From the NCBI GenBank assembly GCA_040002845.1, contig JBDUDR010000004.1, forward strand, positions 1-46,657: 46,657 bases of DNA. The letters run 5' to 3'. The notes below the pieces were generated by a model. That model had not been told where the DNA came from. It did no database searches and worked only from the letters and a program-made list of their open reading frames with translations. Positions 8,985 through 18,168 of the stretch are shown here, piece by piece. The position numbers were made by a program, and so were the translations under genes. Numbering within the stretch: the first letter of the stretch is position 1; each line of letters begins with the position of its first letter. The DNA is from JBDUDR01 sp040002845. Lineage in GTDB: Bacteria > Actinomycetota > Actinomycetes > Propionibacteriales > Nocardioidaceae.

Positions 8985-10244
8985 ATGCCCACAAACGCCG
9001 CAGCGGACGCGGGTCGAGCCGCGGCAGCCCCACCCGCCGAGAGCGGACCGTTGGCGGATCTCGTGGTCATCGACCTCACGAGGGCGCTGGCCGGTCCCCA
9101 AGCCGCCATGATGCTGGGCGACCTGGGCGCGACTGTGATCAAGATCGAGTCGCCAGGCACCGGCGACGACTCCCGCACCTGGGGGCCGCCGTTCATCGGG
9201 TCAGGTGAGGAGCGCGACGCCACCTACTTCTTGTGTGCCAACCGCAACAAGCACTCGGTCACCGCCGACCTCAAGTCACCCGCCGGTCGGGAGCTCCTGA
9301 CCAGACTGGTACGCCACGCAGATGTGCTCTGCGAGAACTTCCGTCCTGGCGTGCTCGACCGGCTGGGCTTCCCAGCATCTCGCCTGCATGAGCTCAACCC
9401 GCGGCTCGTGATCATGTCCATCACGGGCTTCGGCCACGACGGGCCGGAGGGAGGTCGGCCTGGGTACGACCAGATCGCGCAGGGCGAAGCCGGGCTGATG
9501 AGCCTGACGGGTTCCGGTCCGGATGACCCGACAAAGGTAGGGGTCCCGATCGCTGATCTGCTGGCCGGGATGAACGGGGCCTTCGGGGTGCTTGCGGCCC
9601 TGCACGAGCGGGAGCGCACCGGGGTAGGCCGGGTCGTCCGGACCAGCCTGCTTGCCTCGACGGTCGGAGTTCACGCGTTTCAGGGCACCCGATGGACGGT
9701 GGGTGGGGAGGTGCCGCGGGCGATGGGAAACCATCACCCGGCGATCGCGCCGTACGGCCTGTTCCGTACCGCAGACGTCCCGATCCAGGTGGCCTGCGGC
9801 AGCCATGGCCTCTGGGAGACGTTTGCGGCCGCGATCGGGCTGGACCCCGGTGACCATCGTTTCAGCACCAACGCAGACCGCATCGCGCACCGGGAACAGC
9901 TGACCGATGCCATCGAGGCCCTACTGAGCTTCTCCTCGGCCGACCACTGGCTGCAGCAGTTGACCGCCGCGGGGGTTCCCTGCGGGAAGGTCCGGACTCT
10001 TGATGACGTCTACAGGTGGGAGCAGACACTCTCGCAGGGCCTGCTGATCGAGGTTGACCACCCGCTGGCCGGTCCGATCCGGTTGCCCGGCCCGGCAGTC
10101 AGGTTCGACGATCTCCCGTACGCGGGCGGCCGTGAGCGGCACCTGCCGCCGCCCGGGCTCGGAGAACACAACGAGGCCGTTATGGCGTGGCTCGACGCCC
10201 TCGATCAGCTGCATGCCCCGGATCCCGCGGACGACTCAGTGTGA
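8985..10244 (+). CDS. CaiB/BaiF family III CoA-transferase
   Basis: A 419-residue formyl-CoA-transferase-type enzyme that moves CoA between carboxylic acids by a ping-pong mechanism. The N-terminus shows VVIDLTRALAGPQAAMMLGDLGATVIKIE (residues 27-55), the Rossmann half of the interlocked fold. Catalytic Asp162 is in RPGYDQIAQGEAGLMSLTG. CENFRPGVLDRLG and DDVYRWEQ are further family marks. The ATG at 8985 has an excellent GGAGG site six bases upstream. The acid pair used is not predictable; the surrounding aryl- and branched-acid genes suggest a catabolic role. Confidence 0.88.
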   Translation: MPTNAAADAGRAAAAPPAESGPLADLVVIDLTRALAGPQAAMMLGDLGATVIKIESPGTGDDSRTWGPPFIGSGEERDATYFLCANRNKHSVTADLKSPAGRELLTRLVRHADVLCENFRPGVLDRLGFPASRLHELNPRLVIMSITGFGHDGPEGGRPGYDQIAQGEAGLMSLTGSGPDDPTKVGVPIADLLAGMNGAFGVLAALHERERTGVGRVVRTSLLASTVGVHAFQGTRWTVGGEVPRAMGNHHPAIAPYGLFRTADVPIQVACGSHGLWETFAAAIGLDPGDHRFSTNADRIAHREQLTDAIEALLSFSSADHWLQQLTAAGVPCGKVRTLDDVYRWEQTLSQGLLIEVDHPLAGPIRLPGPAVRFDDLPYAGGRERHLPPPGLGEHNEAVMAWLDALDQLHAPDPADDSV

Positions 10245-10330
10245 CCTGACCACGGCCCTTCTCCTGCCGGACGTATCGTCCGCGCAACCGGCTCCTCCTA
10301 ACGGTGACACCTGCCACCGATGGGGAAGCC

Positions 10331-11512
10331 ATGTCCGCGACTGTTGCGACGCGCATCATCGACCGATGCCCAGTTGCGCCCGGGGACAGGGCGCCGGTCG
10401 AGCGGCTGATCCTTGCGCACGGCACCGCCTCGGTCGCGATGGCGCTGCCCTGGCCGGCGTTGCTCGTGGTCACCTGGTCGAGCACTCACAGCCATGTGTG
10501 GCTCGGCGTCGCGGGGGGTGCCCGGATGGCGCCGTACGTCGCGTTGTCGTGGTTGGCCGGGGCGTTGGGCGACCGAGTCCCCCGGATCCGGTTGCTCCGG
10601 GCCTCCATGTGGGCACGAGCCGGACTGTTGATGGGGGCGGCCCTGCTGGTCGAGATGGACCATGGGCTGGCCGCAGTCTTCGCCACCACACTTGTGGTGG
10701 CGACGGGTACGCCGGCCTACCCTGCCCTGGTCGCGGAGATGCCTCGCATCGCGGGTGCCCGAACGGAGCAAGCCACTCGTTGGCTGGTGACGTTCGAGAT
10801 AAGCGCCTTCGTGGTGGGCTCGGCGTTCGGAGGATTGGCGATCGGGCTGCTCGGCGTCGACAGCTCCATGTGGCTGGCCGCTGCGCTGGCGCTTGCTGCT
10901 TCCCTGATGTTGGTCGGGATACGCATCGACCGGAAGTTCTCGGCAGTCGTTGTGAGGTCCGGTCGCGGCCGGACCGGGTTGGTGCTCCGCTCGAGGTCCG
11001 CCGTCCGCGCCATCGCAGCTGTCTCCGTGATCAACGCTGTTGGTGGTGCGGCGGCGGTGGCGCTGCTGCCGATGGCGCAAGATTCCTGGGATGGTGGCAG
11101 CGCGGAGTTCGGGTTGGCCACCGCGGCACTGGGGTTCGGTGCGCTCGGCGCGCCCTTGCTGCTGCGCTTCGTACCGGGCATGCACAAGGCCCTGCTGTTG
11201 TGCGGACTGCCCCTTGCCGGTGTGGCGGCTACGCCCACGGCTCACTGGGCGATAGTGCCCCTTGCGGTCCTCGGAGCCAGCGGCACCGGTTTCGAGTGTC
11301 AGATGACATCGGTCATCCAGCGCAGCGTGCCAGACGCCGCCCGGGCCTTCGCACTCGGCCTCGCCGACACCGCCATGATGTCGGCCGCGTTGGTCGGCAC
11401 CAGCCTCGCTCCGTTGCTGGCGAGTCAGCTGGGCCCACGCGGGCTCTTCGCCCTGTGTGCGTGCGCGGTGATCGCTGTTATCGGCTTGCGGGTAGGCGCT
11501 GAGCGCGACTGA
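10331..11512 (+). CDS. MFS-like efflux transporter
   Basis: A 393-residue polytopic membrane protein with about 10-12 hydrophobic segments and the general layout of the major facilitator superfamily. The segment ALGDRVPRIRLLRASMWAR resembles the A-motif loop between helices 2 and 3. A charged stretch near residue 205 (RKFSAVVVRSGRGRTG) is the central loop. The start is uncertain: ATG 10331 has a GGGGA-like site, and GTG 10304 is also open. Closest general resemblance is to drug/macrolide-type efflux carriers, but no substrate can be named. It stands alone, with a 490-base gap downstream. Confidence 0.7.
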   Translation: MSATVATRIIDRCPVAPGDRAPVERLILAHGTASVAMALPWPALLVVTWSSTHSHVWLGVAGGARMAPYVALSWLAGALGDRVPRIRLLRASMWARAGLLMGAALLVEMDHGLAAVFATTLVVATGTPAYPALVAEMPRIAGARTEQATRWLVTFEISAFVVGSAFGGLAIGLLGVDSSMWLAAALALAASLMLVGIRIDRKFSAVVVRSGRGRTGLVLRSRSAVRAIAAVSVINAVGGAAAVALLPMAQDSWDGGSAEFGLATAALGFGALGAPLLLRFVPGMHKALLLCGLPLAGVAATPTAHWAIVPLAVLGASGTGFECQMTSVIQRSVPDAARAFALGLADTAMMSAALVGTSLAPLLASQLGPRGLFALCACAVIAVIGLRVGAERD

Positions 11513-12001
11513 CATGCCCGAGGACCGCTTGCGTCCCCTCGTCTGGAGACGTCCGCCTGGCTGCAGGGGCTGGCTCTGCCACAAACTGTGACGGCAATGC
11601 TGTCCCGTGACCCGGCCGACTACCGGTACGTCGCATTTTGCGATGCCCGACCGGGATCGGCGGTCCTGCGGCGCTCTCATCATCGTGCGGTGCTCTCATC
11701 ATCGTGCGGTGTACGTGAACCGGTCCGGGGCGGGTTCGGCGCATCCGCGCTGCATCGACAGGCTGCGTTTTGCTGCTCGCAGCATCCGGATGCAGCAATT
11801 CATGGCCTGTCGATCCCACAACCTCGCACGACATCGCGTACTGGCTGACCCGAACAAGCAGCCGCCGTCGACGCACTCTGTAGCGGACGCAACAGTCGGA
11901 GACCCGCGAGCTGCCGGGCGCTGCCTCAGACTGTCCGGACGGCCTCCTAGACTGTCAGCAGTAAACCACTACTTTGTTCCTGTCTAGACCGGAAGCGCGC
12001 C
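11513..12001. other. 489-base intergenic region
   Basis: No convincing gene: the short open frames here lack a ribosome site and family similarity. It holds a perfect 19-base tandem duplication (11673-11710) and the 12-base palindrome GCATCCGGATGC at 11782-11793. The last 60 bases, relatively rich in A and T, probably carry the promoter of the EamA gene. Confidence 0.6.
11673..11710. repeat. 19-base tandem duplication
   Basis: The unit GCTCTCATCATCGTGCGGT occurs twice head to tail with no mismatch (11673-11691 and 11692-11710). It lies in non-coding DNA and looks like a replication-slippage duplication. Confidence 0.9.
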
Positions 12002-12967
12002 ATGAATCTCGCCATCGCCACTCGCGAGCGCTCGACGACCTGGCTGGTCGCGCTGGCGCTCGGCATCGTCTACGTCGTGTGGGGGTCGACCTACCTCGCG
12101 ATCCGGATCATGGTCGAGGACATGCCGCCCTTCGTGTCGGCCGGCACCCGCTATCTCGCGGCCACGGTCATCATGGCGGTGCTGCTCGCCCTGAAGCACG
12201 GATGGAGGAGGCTCGCGGTCACTCCCCGGGAGTTCGCCGGTTGTGCTCTGCTCGGGGTGCTGTTGCCGGCCGGTGGCAACGGGCTGGTGACAGTGGCCGA
12301 GCACAAGGGCGCACCGTCGGGAATCGCGGCCCTGCTGGTCGCGGCGGTCCCGCTCTGGGTTGTGTGCTACCGATTCGCGGCCGGCGACCGGCCCAGCCGC
12401 CGCACGCTGTCCGGGGTGCTGCTCGGGTTCGCCGGCCTGGCGTACCTCATCGGCGCCTCCGGTTTCGGCGGCCACGTGAAGGTCACTGCATGTCTCATCA
12501 TCATGGTGGCAACGGTGTGCTGGTCGTTTGGTTCCTGGTTCCAGTCCCGGCTTGCGCTGCCGTCCGACCCGTTCGTGACCACGACGTACGAGATGCTGAC
12601 CGGTGGCGCCGTCCTGCTCGCCGGTGGTCTGGTGAGCGGGGAGCGGGTCTCGTTGCATTCCTACCCGGGCTCGTCGTGGCTGGCCTGGAGTTACCTCGTG
12701 ACGTTCGGCACCGTCCTGGCGTTCTCGGCATACGTGTGGGTGCTGTCCAATGCGCCGATCTCGCTGGTCGCCACCTACGCCTATGTCAACCCGGTGGTGG
12801 CGGTGTTCCTCGGCTGGCTGATCCTCTCTGAGCCGCTGACCTGGCCGATCCTGATCGGCGGCGCGGTCGTGGTGGGTGCGGTGGCCATCGTGGTCGGGTC
12901 GGAGCGGCCAGCGTCGGCCACTGAGCAAGACACCGCCGTCCACCCCTCCTCGAGTGGACGGCGGTGA
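12002..12967 (+). CDS. EamA (DMT) family transporter
   Basis: A 321-residue membrane protein with ten predicted helices arranged as two EamA repeats of five (about residues 15-145 and 160-300). The start of repeat one reads GIVYVVWGSTYLAIRIMVEDMPPF and repeat two ends with PVVAVFLGWLILSEPLTWPILIGGAVVVGAV; both are typical of the RhaT/YedA drug/metabolite transporters. These export amino acids or other metabolites. The ATG is at 12002. The stop codon lies inside a strong hairpin that probably ends transcription. The substrate is unknown. Confidence 0.87.
   Translation: MNLAIATRERSTTWLVALALGIVYVVWGSTYLAIRIMVEDMPPFVSAGTRYLAATVIMAVLLALKHGWRRLAVTPREFAGCALLGVLLPAGGNGLVTVAEHKGAPSGIAALLVAAVPLWVVCYRFAAGDRPSRRTLSGVLLGFAGLAYLIGASGFGGHVKVTACLIIMVATVCWSFGSWFQSRLALPSDPFVTTTYEMLTGGAVLLAGGLVSGERVSLHSYPGSSWLAWSYLVTFGTVLAFSAYVWVLSNAPISLVATYAYVNPVVAVFLGWLILSEPLTWPILIGGAVVVGAVAIVVGSERPASATEQDTAVHPSSSGRR
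12931..12966. terminator. Hairpin between convergent genes, likely bidirectional terminator
   Basis: Arms at 12931-12943 and 12954-12966 are perfectly complementary over 13 bp (CACCGCCGTCCAC with GTGGACGGCGGTG) around a 10-base loop. It overlaps the end of the EamA gene and precedes the convergent ABC gene's stop. There is no T-run, as is common for GC-rich actinobacterial terminators. Confidence 0.65.
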
Positions 12968-12999
12968 GTCTGGGCGGCTGGGCCTGGTACGAACCGCCT

Positions 13000-14883
13000 T
13001 CAGGCCAAGGAATCCAGCCAGGCGCGATGCAAGTCGGAGAACCTTCCCTCGCCGGCCGCGATCAATGACGCGGGCGAGCCGTCCTCGACGACCTGTCCGT
13101 CGTCCATGACCAACACCCTGTCGGCCACCTCGACCGTGGAGAGCCGGTGGGCGATGATCAGAGCGGTACGGTCCGCCAGGATCGTGCGGAGCCCGCGTTG
13201 GACCAGCCGCTCCGAGGGGACGTCGAGTGACGACGTCGCCTCGTCGAGGATCAGGACCGCCGGGTTGGCCAGGAAGGCTCGGGCGAACGCCACCAGCTGC
13301 CGCTGACCGGCAGACAACCGGCCGCCGCGGTTGGCGACATCCGTGTCGTACCCCTGCGGTAGCGCCCGGATGAACGTGTCGGCGCCGATGGCCTCCGCTG
13401 CCTGGCGGAGCTGCTCGTCGGTCGCCTCCGGTTTGCCGAACCGGATGTTGTCGGCCACCGACCCCCCGAACAGGAAGTTCTCCTGGGTAACCATCACGAC
13501 GGCACGGCGCAGGGTCGGTTCGTCGAGATCACGCAGATCGATGCCGTCGAGTAGCACCCGCCCGGCATCGGGGTCGTAGAACCGCGACAACAGCTTGGCC
13601 AAGGTCGTCTTGCCTGCTCCCGTGATGCCCACCAGTGCCAGCGTCTGGCCGGCTGGGATGCTGAGATCCAGCCCGGCCAGAACGGGCCGACCGGAAATGT
13701 AGGCGAAGGCGACGTGCTCGAATCGCACGTCGCCGCGTGGTGTCGGCAATGGCGTGGGGTTTGCCGGCTCCGCGACTGACGGCTCCTCCTCGAGTACGCC
13801 TGACAGCTTCTCCAGCGCCGCACTCGCGGACTGGAACGTGTTGTAGAACTGCGAGATCTCCTGCATGGGCTCGAAGAACTGCCGGAGATAGAGCAGAAAT
13901 GCGGCGAGCACGCCGACGGTGATCTCCCCGTCGTATGCCAGCCTTGCGCCGTACAACAAGACGATCGCGATCGTCACATTGCCGAGCAGCTTGATGCCGG
14001 GCATGTAGAGCCCGACCAGCCGGAAGGCACGCACATTGGCCAGCCGATAGTCGTCGTTGACCTCTTCGAAGATCTCCTGGTTGCGGCCCTCACGGCGGAA
14101 CCCCTGCACCGCCCGCACGCCGGTCATCGTCTCGACGAAGTGCACGATGACCGCCGCCACGGTCTCGCGGGTGCGGCGGTAGGCCTTCGCCGACTCGATC
14201 CGGAACCAGCGGGTGAGCCACCACAGCAGTGGGAAACACCCGAGGGCGACGAGCCCCAGCTTCAGATCGAGCACCAGCAGCAGGATCGCGGTGCCGAACA
14301 TCGTCAGGACGGCGGTGACGAGACCGTCGATCCCGGTCTCCAGCAGTTCGTAGATCGCGTCGATGTCGGAGGTCTGGCGGGAGACGATGCGACCGGATGT
14401 GTAGGAGTCGTGGAAGGCGGGTGACAGCCGCTGGAACTGCTTGAACACCCGCCTGCGCAGCTCGAGCAGCATGTCTTGGCCGATCCGTCCCGCCATCACC
14501 AAGAACGCCTGCCGGGTGAATGCCTGGGTCAGTGCGCACACCAGCACGATGCCGACGACGATGAACAGCACCGTCGGACCCTGGCCGGCGGTGATCGGCG
14601 GGATGCCCTCGTCGATGCCCTCCTTGACGAGATAGGGGATCGCGAGGCGGGCGACGTTCTCGGTCACGACCACCGCGATCAAGGCCCCGAGCAGCGGCTT
14701 GTGCGGGCGCAACAGCGAACCCAGGAGCCGTCGCGAGCGCTCCCGAAGCAACAGCGAGACGCGTTCGGAGATCTCGTCCGAGGACTCGGCAGCAACGCCT
14801 CGCCAGTCCTGGCCGCCTGCCGAGGAGGCGGTCGTCGCGGCGTGGTCGGGCCCGTGCACAGGCCCCTGTGTCTGGGTCGTCAC
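13000..14883 (-). CDS. ABC exporter half-transporter (catalytically complete NBD)
   Basis: A 627-residue type IV ABC exporter subunit: a six-helix membrane domain (about residues 60-350) followed by a nucleotide-binding domain. The Walker A is GITGAGKTTLA, the signature is LSAGQRQ and the Walker B is VLILDEATSSLD with the catalytic Glu, then the H-loop IAHRLSTV. It is the second gene of a two-gene operon; its GTG start at 14883 overlaps the upstream stop (GTGA). Together with its partner it should form a heterodimeric multidrug or lipid exporter of the BmrCD/TM287-288 type. The substrate is unknown. Confidence 0.9.
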   Translation of the reverse strand: MTTQTQGPVHGPDHAATTASSAGGQDWRGVAAESSDEISERVSLLLRERSRRLLGSLLRPHKPLLGALIAVVVTENVARLAIPYLVKEGIDEGIPPITAGQGPTVLFIVVGIVLVCALTQAFTRQAFLVMAGRIGQDMLLELRRRVFKQFQRLSPAFHDSYTSGRIVSRQTSDIDAIYELLETGIDGLVTAVLTMFGTAILLLVLDLKLGLVALGCFPLLWWLTRWFRIESAKAYRRTRETVAAVIVHFVETMTGVRAVQGFRREGRNQEIFEEVNDDYRLANVRAFRLVGLYMPGIKLLGNVTIAIVLLYGARLAYDGEITVGVLAAFLLYLRQFFEPMQEISQFYNTFQSASAALEKLSGVLEEEPSVAEPANPTPLPTPRGDVRFEHVAFAYISGRPVLAGLDLSIPAGQTLALVGITGAGKTTLAKLLSRFYDPDAGRVLLDGIDLRDLDEPTLRRAVVMVTQENFLFGGSVADNIRFGKPEATDEQLRQAAEAIGADTFIRALPQGYDTDVANRGGRLSAGQRQLVAFARAFLANPAVLILDEATSSLDVPSERLVQRGLRTILADRTALIIAHRLSTVEVADRVLVMDDGQVVEDGSPASLIAAGEGRFSDLHRAWLDSLA

Positions 14884-16700
14884 CGGGGCACGCCCTGGCC
14901 CTCGAGCTCCTCCACGGTCCAGTCGTCGCCATCGTCCGTCGCGGCCAGCAGGTTGCGGTATTCGGGCGCGGTGGCGAGCAGATGATGGTGAGTGCCGATC
15001 CGCGTTATCGTGCCGCCCGAGAGCAGGGCAACCCGATCGGCCAGCATCACCGTCGAGGCGCGGTGCGCGACCACGATGGCCGTGGTCTCTGCGAGCACCC
15101 GACGCAGCGCCTCTTCGACGAGCGCCTCGGTGTGCACGTCGAGTGCGGAGAGGGTGTCGTCGAGCACCAGGATCTTCGGCTGACTCAGCACCGCTCGGGC
15201 GAGAGCGATCCGCTGGCGCTGGCCACCCGACAGGGACATGCCCTGCTCCCCGATGCGGGTGTCGAGCCCCCAGGGCAGGTCGTAGACGAAGTCTGCCTGC
15301 GCGAGGTCGACGGCTGCCCTGATCTCGTCATCGGTGCTCTCAGGTCGGCCGAGGGCAAGGTTTTCCCTGGCGGACATGGAGAACAGAGTCGGCTCCTCGA
15401 ACGCCGTGGCTACCACGGAGCGAAGGGCTGGCAGGGTCAGCTCACGAGTGTCCACCCCGTCGATGGTCACCCGCCCCGCGGTGGGGTCGTAGAGACGTGG
15501 GACCAAAGCCGTGAGCACCGTCTTGCCCGAACCCGTCGCGCCCACGATCGCTACCGTCTCGCCGGAGGCGATGTCGAGGTCGAGGTCGTGGAGCACCAGC
15601 TCCTCGCTGTCTGGGAAGTGGAAGCCCACGCCCTCGAAGCGCAGGTGCCCGCTGGGGTTGGTCAGCACACGATCGCCACCGACGATGGTCGGCTCGGTGT
15701 CGAAGATCTCGTTGACACGGTCAGCGGCGGTCATCGCCTCCTGAGCCATGGCGAGGATGAACCCCAGCGCCTCGACCGGCCAGACCAGCTGAAGCATCAG
15801 CGTGATGAAGGCGACCAGGGTGCCGACCGAAAGCTTGTCGTACCCGACCCCGAGTGCCCCGAGCAGGAGGACGATGACCACAGCGAGGTTGGGTATGACC
15901 TCGAGGACGGTCCAGAACCGCGCCGAGAGCCGCACCTTGGCCATCGAGGCGTCGTAGAGAGCCCGGGCGTGTACGTCGTACTTGGCGAAGGCGAGGTCGC
16001 GACGGCCGAAAGCCTTGATCGCGCGGATGCCGACCGCAGCCTCCTCGACCTGCGTTGCCACGTCGCCCTGCAGGTCCTGCACCCGTCTGGAGACCACGGT
16101 GTAGCGACGCTCGAACGTCATCGAGAGGTAGATGATCGGCAACGAGCTGACCGCGACCACGAGACCCAGTGGCCAGTACATGCGCAACAGCAAGGCAGCC
16201 ACCACTGTGAGCTGCAAGACGTTGATGAACAGGAACAGCAGCCCGAACCCGGCGAATCGCCGCAGGCTCGACAGGTCAACCGTGACCCGTGACAACAGCT
16301 GTCCGCTCTGCCACTGACCATGGAACTGCATCGGCAAGGCCTGCAAGCGGCGGTAGAGGTCGTTGCGGACGTCGGTCTCGAAGCCGAGCACTGCAGTCGC
16401 CTGCACCCAGCGCCTGAACAGGATGAGTGCTGCCTCGACGATGCCGAGCGCCAGAGCCAGCAGTCCGAGCGGGAGGATCGGCCCCACCTCGTGCTTGCTG
16501 ATCGGGCCGTCGATGATGGCCTTGGTGGTGAGCGGGATCGCGAGGCTGACACCTACCCCGACGATGGCAGTGCTGCCCATGATGGCCAGGGCACGCCGGT
16601 GGGGGCGGAGATATCCGCGCAACCTCCACAGCGAGTGCACGCCACTTGGGCGCGCGGAACCGGAAGAGGGTGTGATGGGAGCGGCTGCTTGCGAGGACAT
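14880..16700 (-). CDS. ABC exporter half-transporter (degenerate NBD site)
   Basis: A 606-residue partner of the downstream exporter. A six-helix membrane domain (about residues 35-320) precedes the nucleotide-binding domain with Walker A GATGSGKT, signature LSGGQRQR and H-loop VAHRAST. The Walker B reads ILVLDDTLSALD: the catalytic Glu after the Walker Asp is replaced by Asp. In heterodimeric exporters this is the mark of the subunit that forms the degenerate ATP site, so the pair is probably asymmetric. The ATG at 16700 has only a weak purine-rich site. It is the first gene of the pair. Confidence 0.9.
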   Translation of the reverse strand: MSSQAAAPITPSSGSARPSGVHSLWRLRGYLRPHRRALAIMGSTAIVGVGVSLAIPLTTKAIIDGPISKHEVGPILPLGLLALALGIVEAALILFRRWVQATAVLGFETDVRNDLYRRLQALPMQFHGQWQSGQLLSRVTVDLSSLRRFAGFGLLFLFINVLQLTVVAALLLRMYWPLGLVVAVSSLPIIYLSMTFERRYTVVSRRVQDLQGDVATQVEEAAVGIRAIKAFGRRDLAFAKYDVHARALYDASMAKVRLSARFWTVLEVIPNLAVVIVLLLGALGVGYDKLSVGTLVAFITLMLQLVWPVEALGFILAMAQEAMTAADRVNEIFDTEPTIVGGDRVLTNPSGHLRFEGVGFHFPDSEELVLHDLDLDIASGETVAIVGATGSGKTVLTALVPRLYDPTAGRVTIDGVDTRELTLPALRSVVATAFEEPTLFSMSARENLALGRPESTDDEIRAAVDLAQADFVYDLPWGLDTRIGEQGMSLSGGQRQRIALARAVLSQPKILVLDDTLSALDVHTEALVEEALRRVLAETTAIVVAHRASTVMLADRVALLSGGTITRIGTHHHLLATAPEYRNLLAATDDGDDWTVEELEGQGVPR

Positions 16701-16839
16701 CGGGCAGTCGGCTCCCCCTCAGGTCACGGCACACCGGGGTCTCCGGCGTCGGGGCGTGCTAGTAGCAACGGGATCGGTGGGTAACGACCACGATAGCCGG
16801 AGCCTCTGACACCTCACGATAGGTTTTCGAAGGGCCCGG

Positions 16840-17928
16840 TCAGGAGTGGGTAGCCCGCCAGTCCCCGGCGATCTGCAGAAACGCGTCATTCGCGGCCGGT
16901 TCGCCGATCGTCACCCGGACTCCGTCGCCGGCAAAGGGGCGCACCATCAGCCCGATTTGCGCGCAGGTTGCCGCGAACTCCAACGTCGCGTCCCCCAGGG
17001 CCAGCCACACGAAGTTGCCCTGTGCATCCGGGATCTCCCAGCCGCTCGCCGCCAGACCGGCACGGACCCGGGTCCGCTCGGAAACCAGCTCATCCACCCG
17101 CGCGAGCAGCTCGGGTTCAGCCTCGAGGGACGCGATGGCCGCATCCTGCGCAACCTGGGAGACTCCGAAAGGCAGCGAGCACTTGCGGGCCGCAGTGGCG
17201 ATCGGTTCGGGAGCCAGCAGATAACCGACCCGGAAGCCGGCCAGGCCGTAGGCCTTGGAAAACGTACGAAGCACGCACACGTTGGGACTGTCCCTGTAAA
17301 GCGCGACCCCGTCTGCCATCCGCTCGTCTCGGACGAACTCGCGGTATGCCTCGTCGATGACGACCAGGACGTCGGAGGGCACTCTCTTGATGAAGATGTG
17401 CAGCTCCTCCTCGGTGACGATCGGGCCAGTGGGATTGTTCGGTGTGCATACCAGCACCGCTCGGGTCCGTTCGCTGATCGCGTCTGCCATCGCATCGAGG
17501 TCGTGGCGAGCGCCAACTGCCAGCGGGATCTGCACCGCCGTACCACCCGTGACACCGGTGGCTATGGGGTAGGCCTCGAACGAGCGCCAGGCGTAGACGA
17601 CCTCATCGCCAGGCTCGACGACCGCCTGCAGCAGGTAGTAGAGCGCGGCAACTGAGCCGGAGGCCACTGCCAGGTGCTCCGCAGGTACGTCGAGGCGCTG
17701 GGACAACGCGGCGGTCAAGGCGCTCACCCCCATGTCGGGGTAGCGGTTCATGGTCGCGGCCGCCCGGTTGGCGACCTCGAGGACTCCCGGGAGCGGGGGG
17801 TACGGGTTCTCGTTGCTCGACAGCTTGTACGTCTCGACTCCCTCGCGCGGCGCCGGGGCCAGACCCGGTTTGTACACCGGAATCGCATCGAGAGCGGCTC
17901 GGACCTGCGGAGTCGGTGCTGATGTCAT
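16840..17928 (-). CDS. hisC: Histidinol-phosphate/aromatic aminotransferase
   Basis: A 362-residue fold-type I PLP aminotransferase. YKLSSNENPYPPLP (residues 34-47) is the substrate-binding N-terminal motif, CTPNNPTGPIVT (161-172) binds the cofactor, IDEAYREF (191-198) holds the PLP-contacting Asp/Tyr, and Lys225 in RTFSKAYGLAGFRVGY is the Schiff-base lysine. It converts histidinol phosphate or aromatic amino acids. No other his genes are nearby, so it may be the stand-alone aromatic aminotransferase (Pat) of actinobacteria. I prefer the ATG at 17928; an upstream GTG at 17997 would add 23 residues without family similarity and lies inside a repeat. Confidence 0.85.
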   Translation of the reverse strand: MTSAPTPQVRAALDAIPVYKPGLAPAPREGVETYKLSSNENPYPPLPGVLEVANRAAATMNRYPDMGVSALTAALSQRLDVPAEHLAVASGSVAALYYLLQAVVEPGDEVVYAWRSFEAYPIATGVTGGTAVQIPLAVGARHDLDAMADAISERTRAVLVCTPNNPTGPIVTEEELHIFIKRVPSDVLVVIDEAYREFVRDERMADGVALYRDSPNVCVLRTFSKAYGLAGFRVGYLLAPEPIATAARKCSLPFGVSQVAQDAAIASLEAEPELLARVDELVSERTRVRAGLAASGWEIPDAQGNFVWLALGDATLEFAATCAQIGLMVRPFAGDGVRVTIGEPAANDAFLQIAGDWRATHS

Positions 17929-17986
17929 TCCGCAACTGTAGTTATCGCAGCAGCTCTCGGCCTGACGCCCCGAGCCGCCCCACTCA

Positions 17987-18022
17987 CGATCCGACACTTA
18001 TCCCGCGCGATCCGACACTTAT
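17987..18022. repeat. 15-base direct repeat pair upstream of hisC
   Basis: CGATCCGACACTTAT occurs at 17987-18001 and 18008-18022 with a 21-base period. On the minus strand each copy contains TGTCGGA, also found in the palindromic operator at 18175-18189, so the copies could be half-operators. The second copy contains the stop codon of the small remnant at 18019-18135. Confidence 0.8.
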
Positions 18023-18135
18023 TCCTCGCTCCAAGACCGCACGAGGTTGATGACGTACGCGAGGCAGAAGTGGTCGGGGCGGACCATCAGGTACCGCCTG
18101 CCCCACAGCAGCTCACGTGACCGCTCTCGATCCAT
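18019..18135 (-). pseudogene. 38-residue remnant resembling dimethylargininase N-terminus
   Basis: A short open frame with a good AGGAGG ribosome site upstream of its ATG. Residues 12-27 read RRYLMVRPDHFCLAYV and then IN, which resembles the first strand of dimethylargininase/arginine-deiminase-like enzymes (usually RxYLMCxPxxFxVxYxINPWM). After the IN the expected PWM is missing and the frame stops within a direct repeat. I read it as the 5' stub of a gene whose body was deleted, possibly by recombination at the repeat. It is divergent from the GntR gene, with the palindromic operator between them. A genuine small protein is possible but less likely; the family match is from memory of the motif. 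Confidence 0.45.
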
Positions 18136-18168
18136 CTCGCCTCCTCACCGCAAGCCAAACGCCTAGGA

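Noticed and set aside
13000..16700. ABC exporter as part of the natural-product cluster
   Set aside because: It is over 8 kb away from the cluster, with ordinary chromosomal genes in between, and has its own operon.
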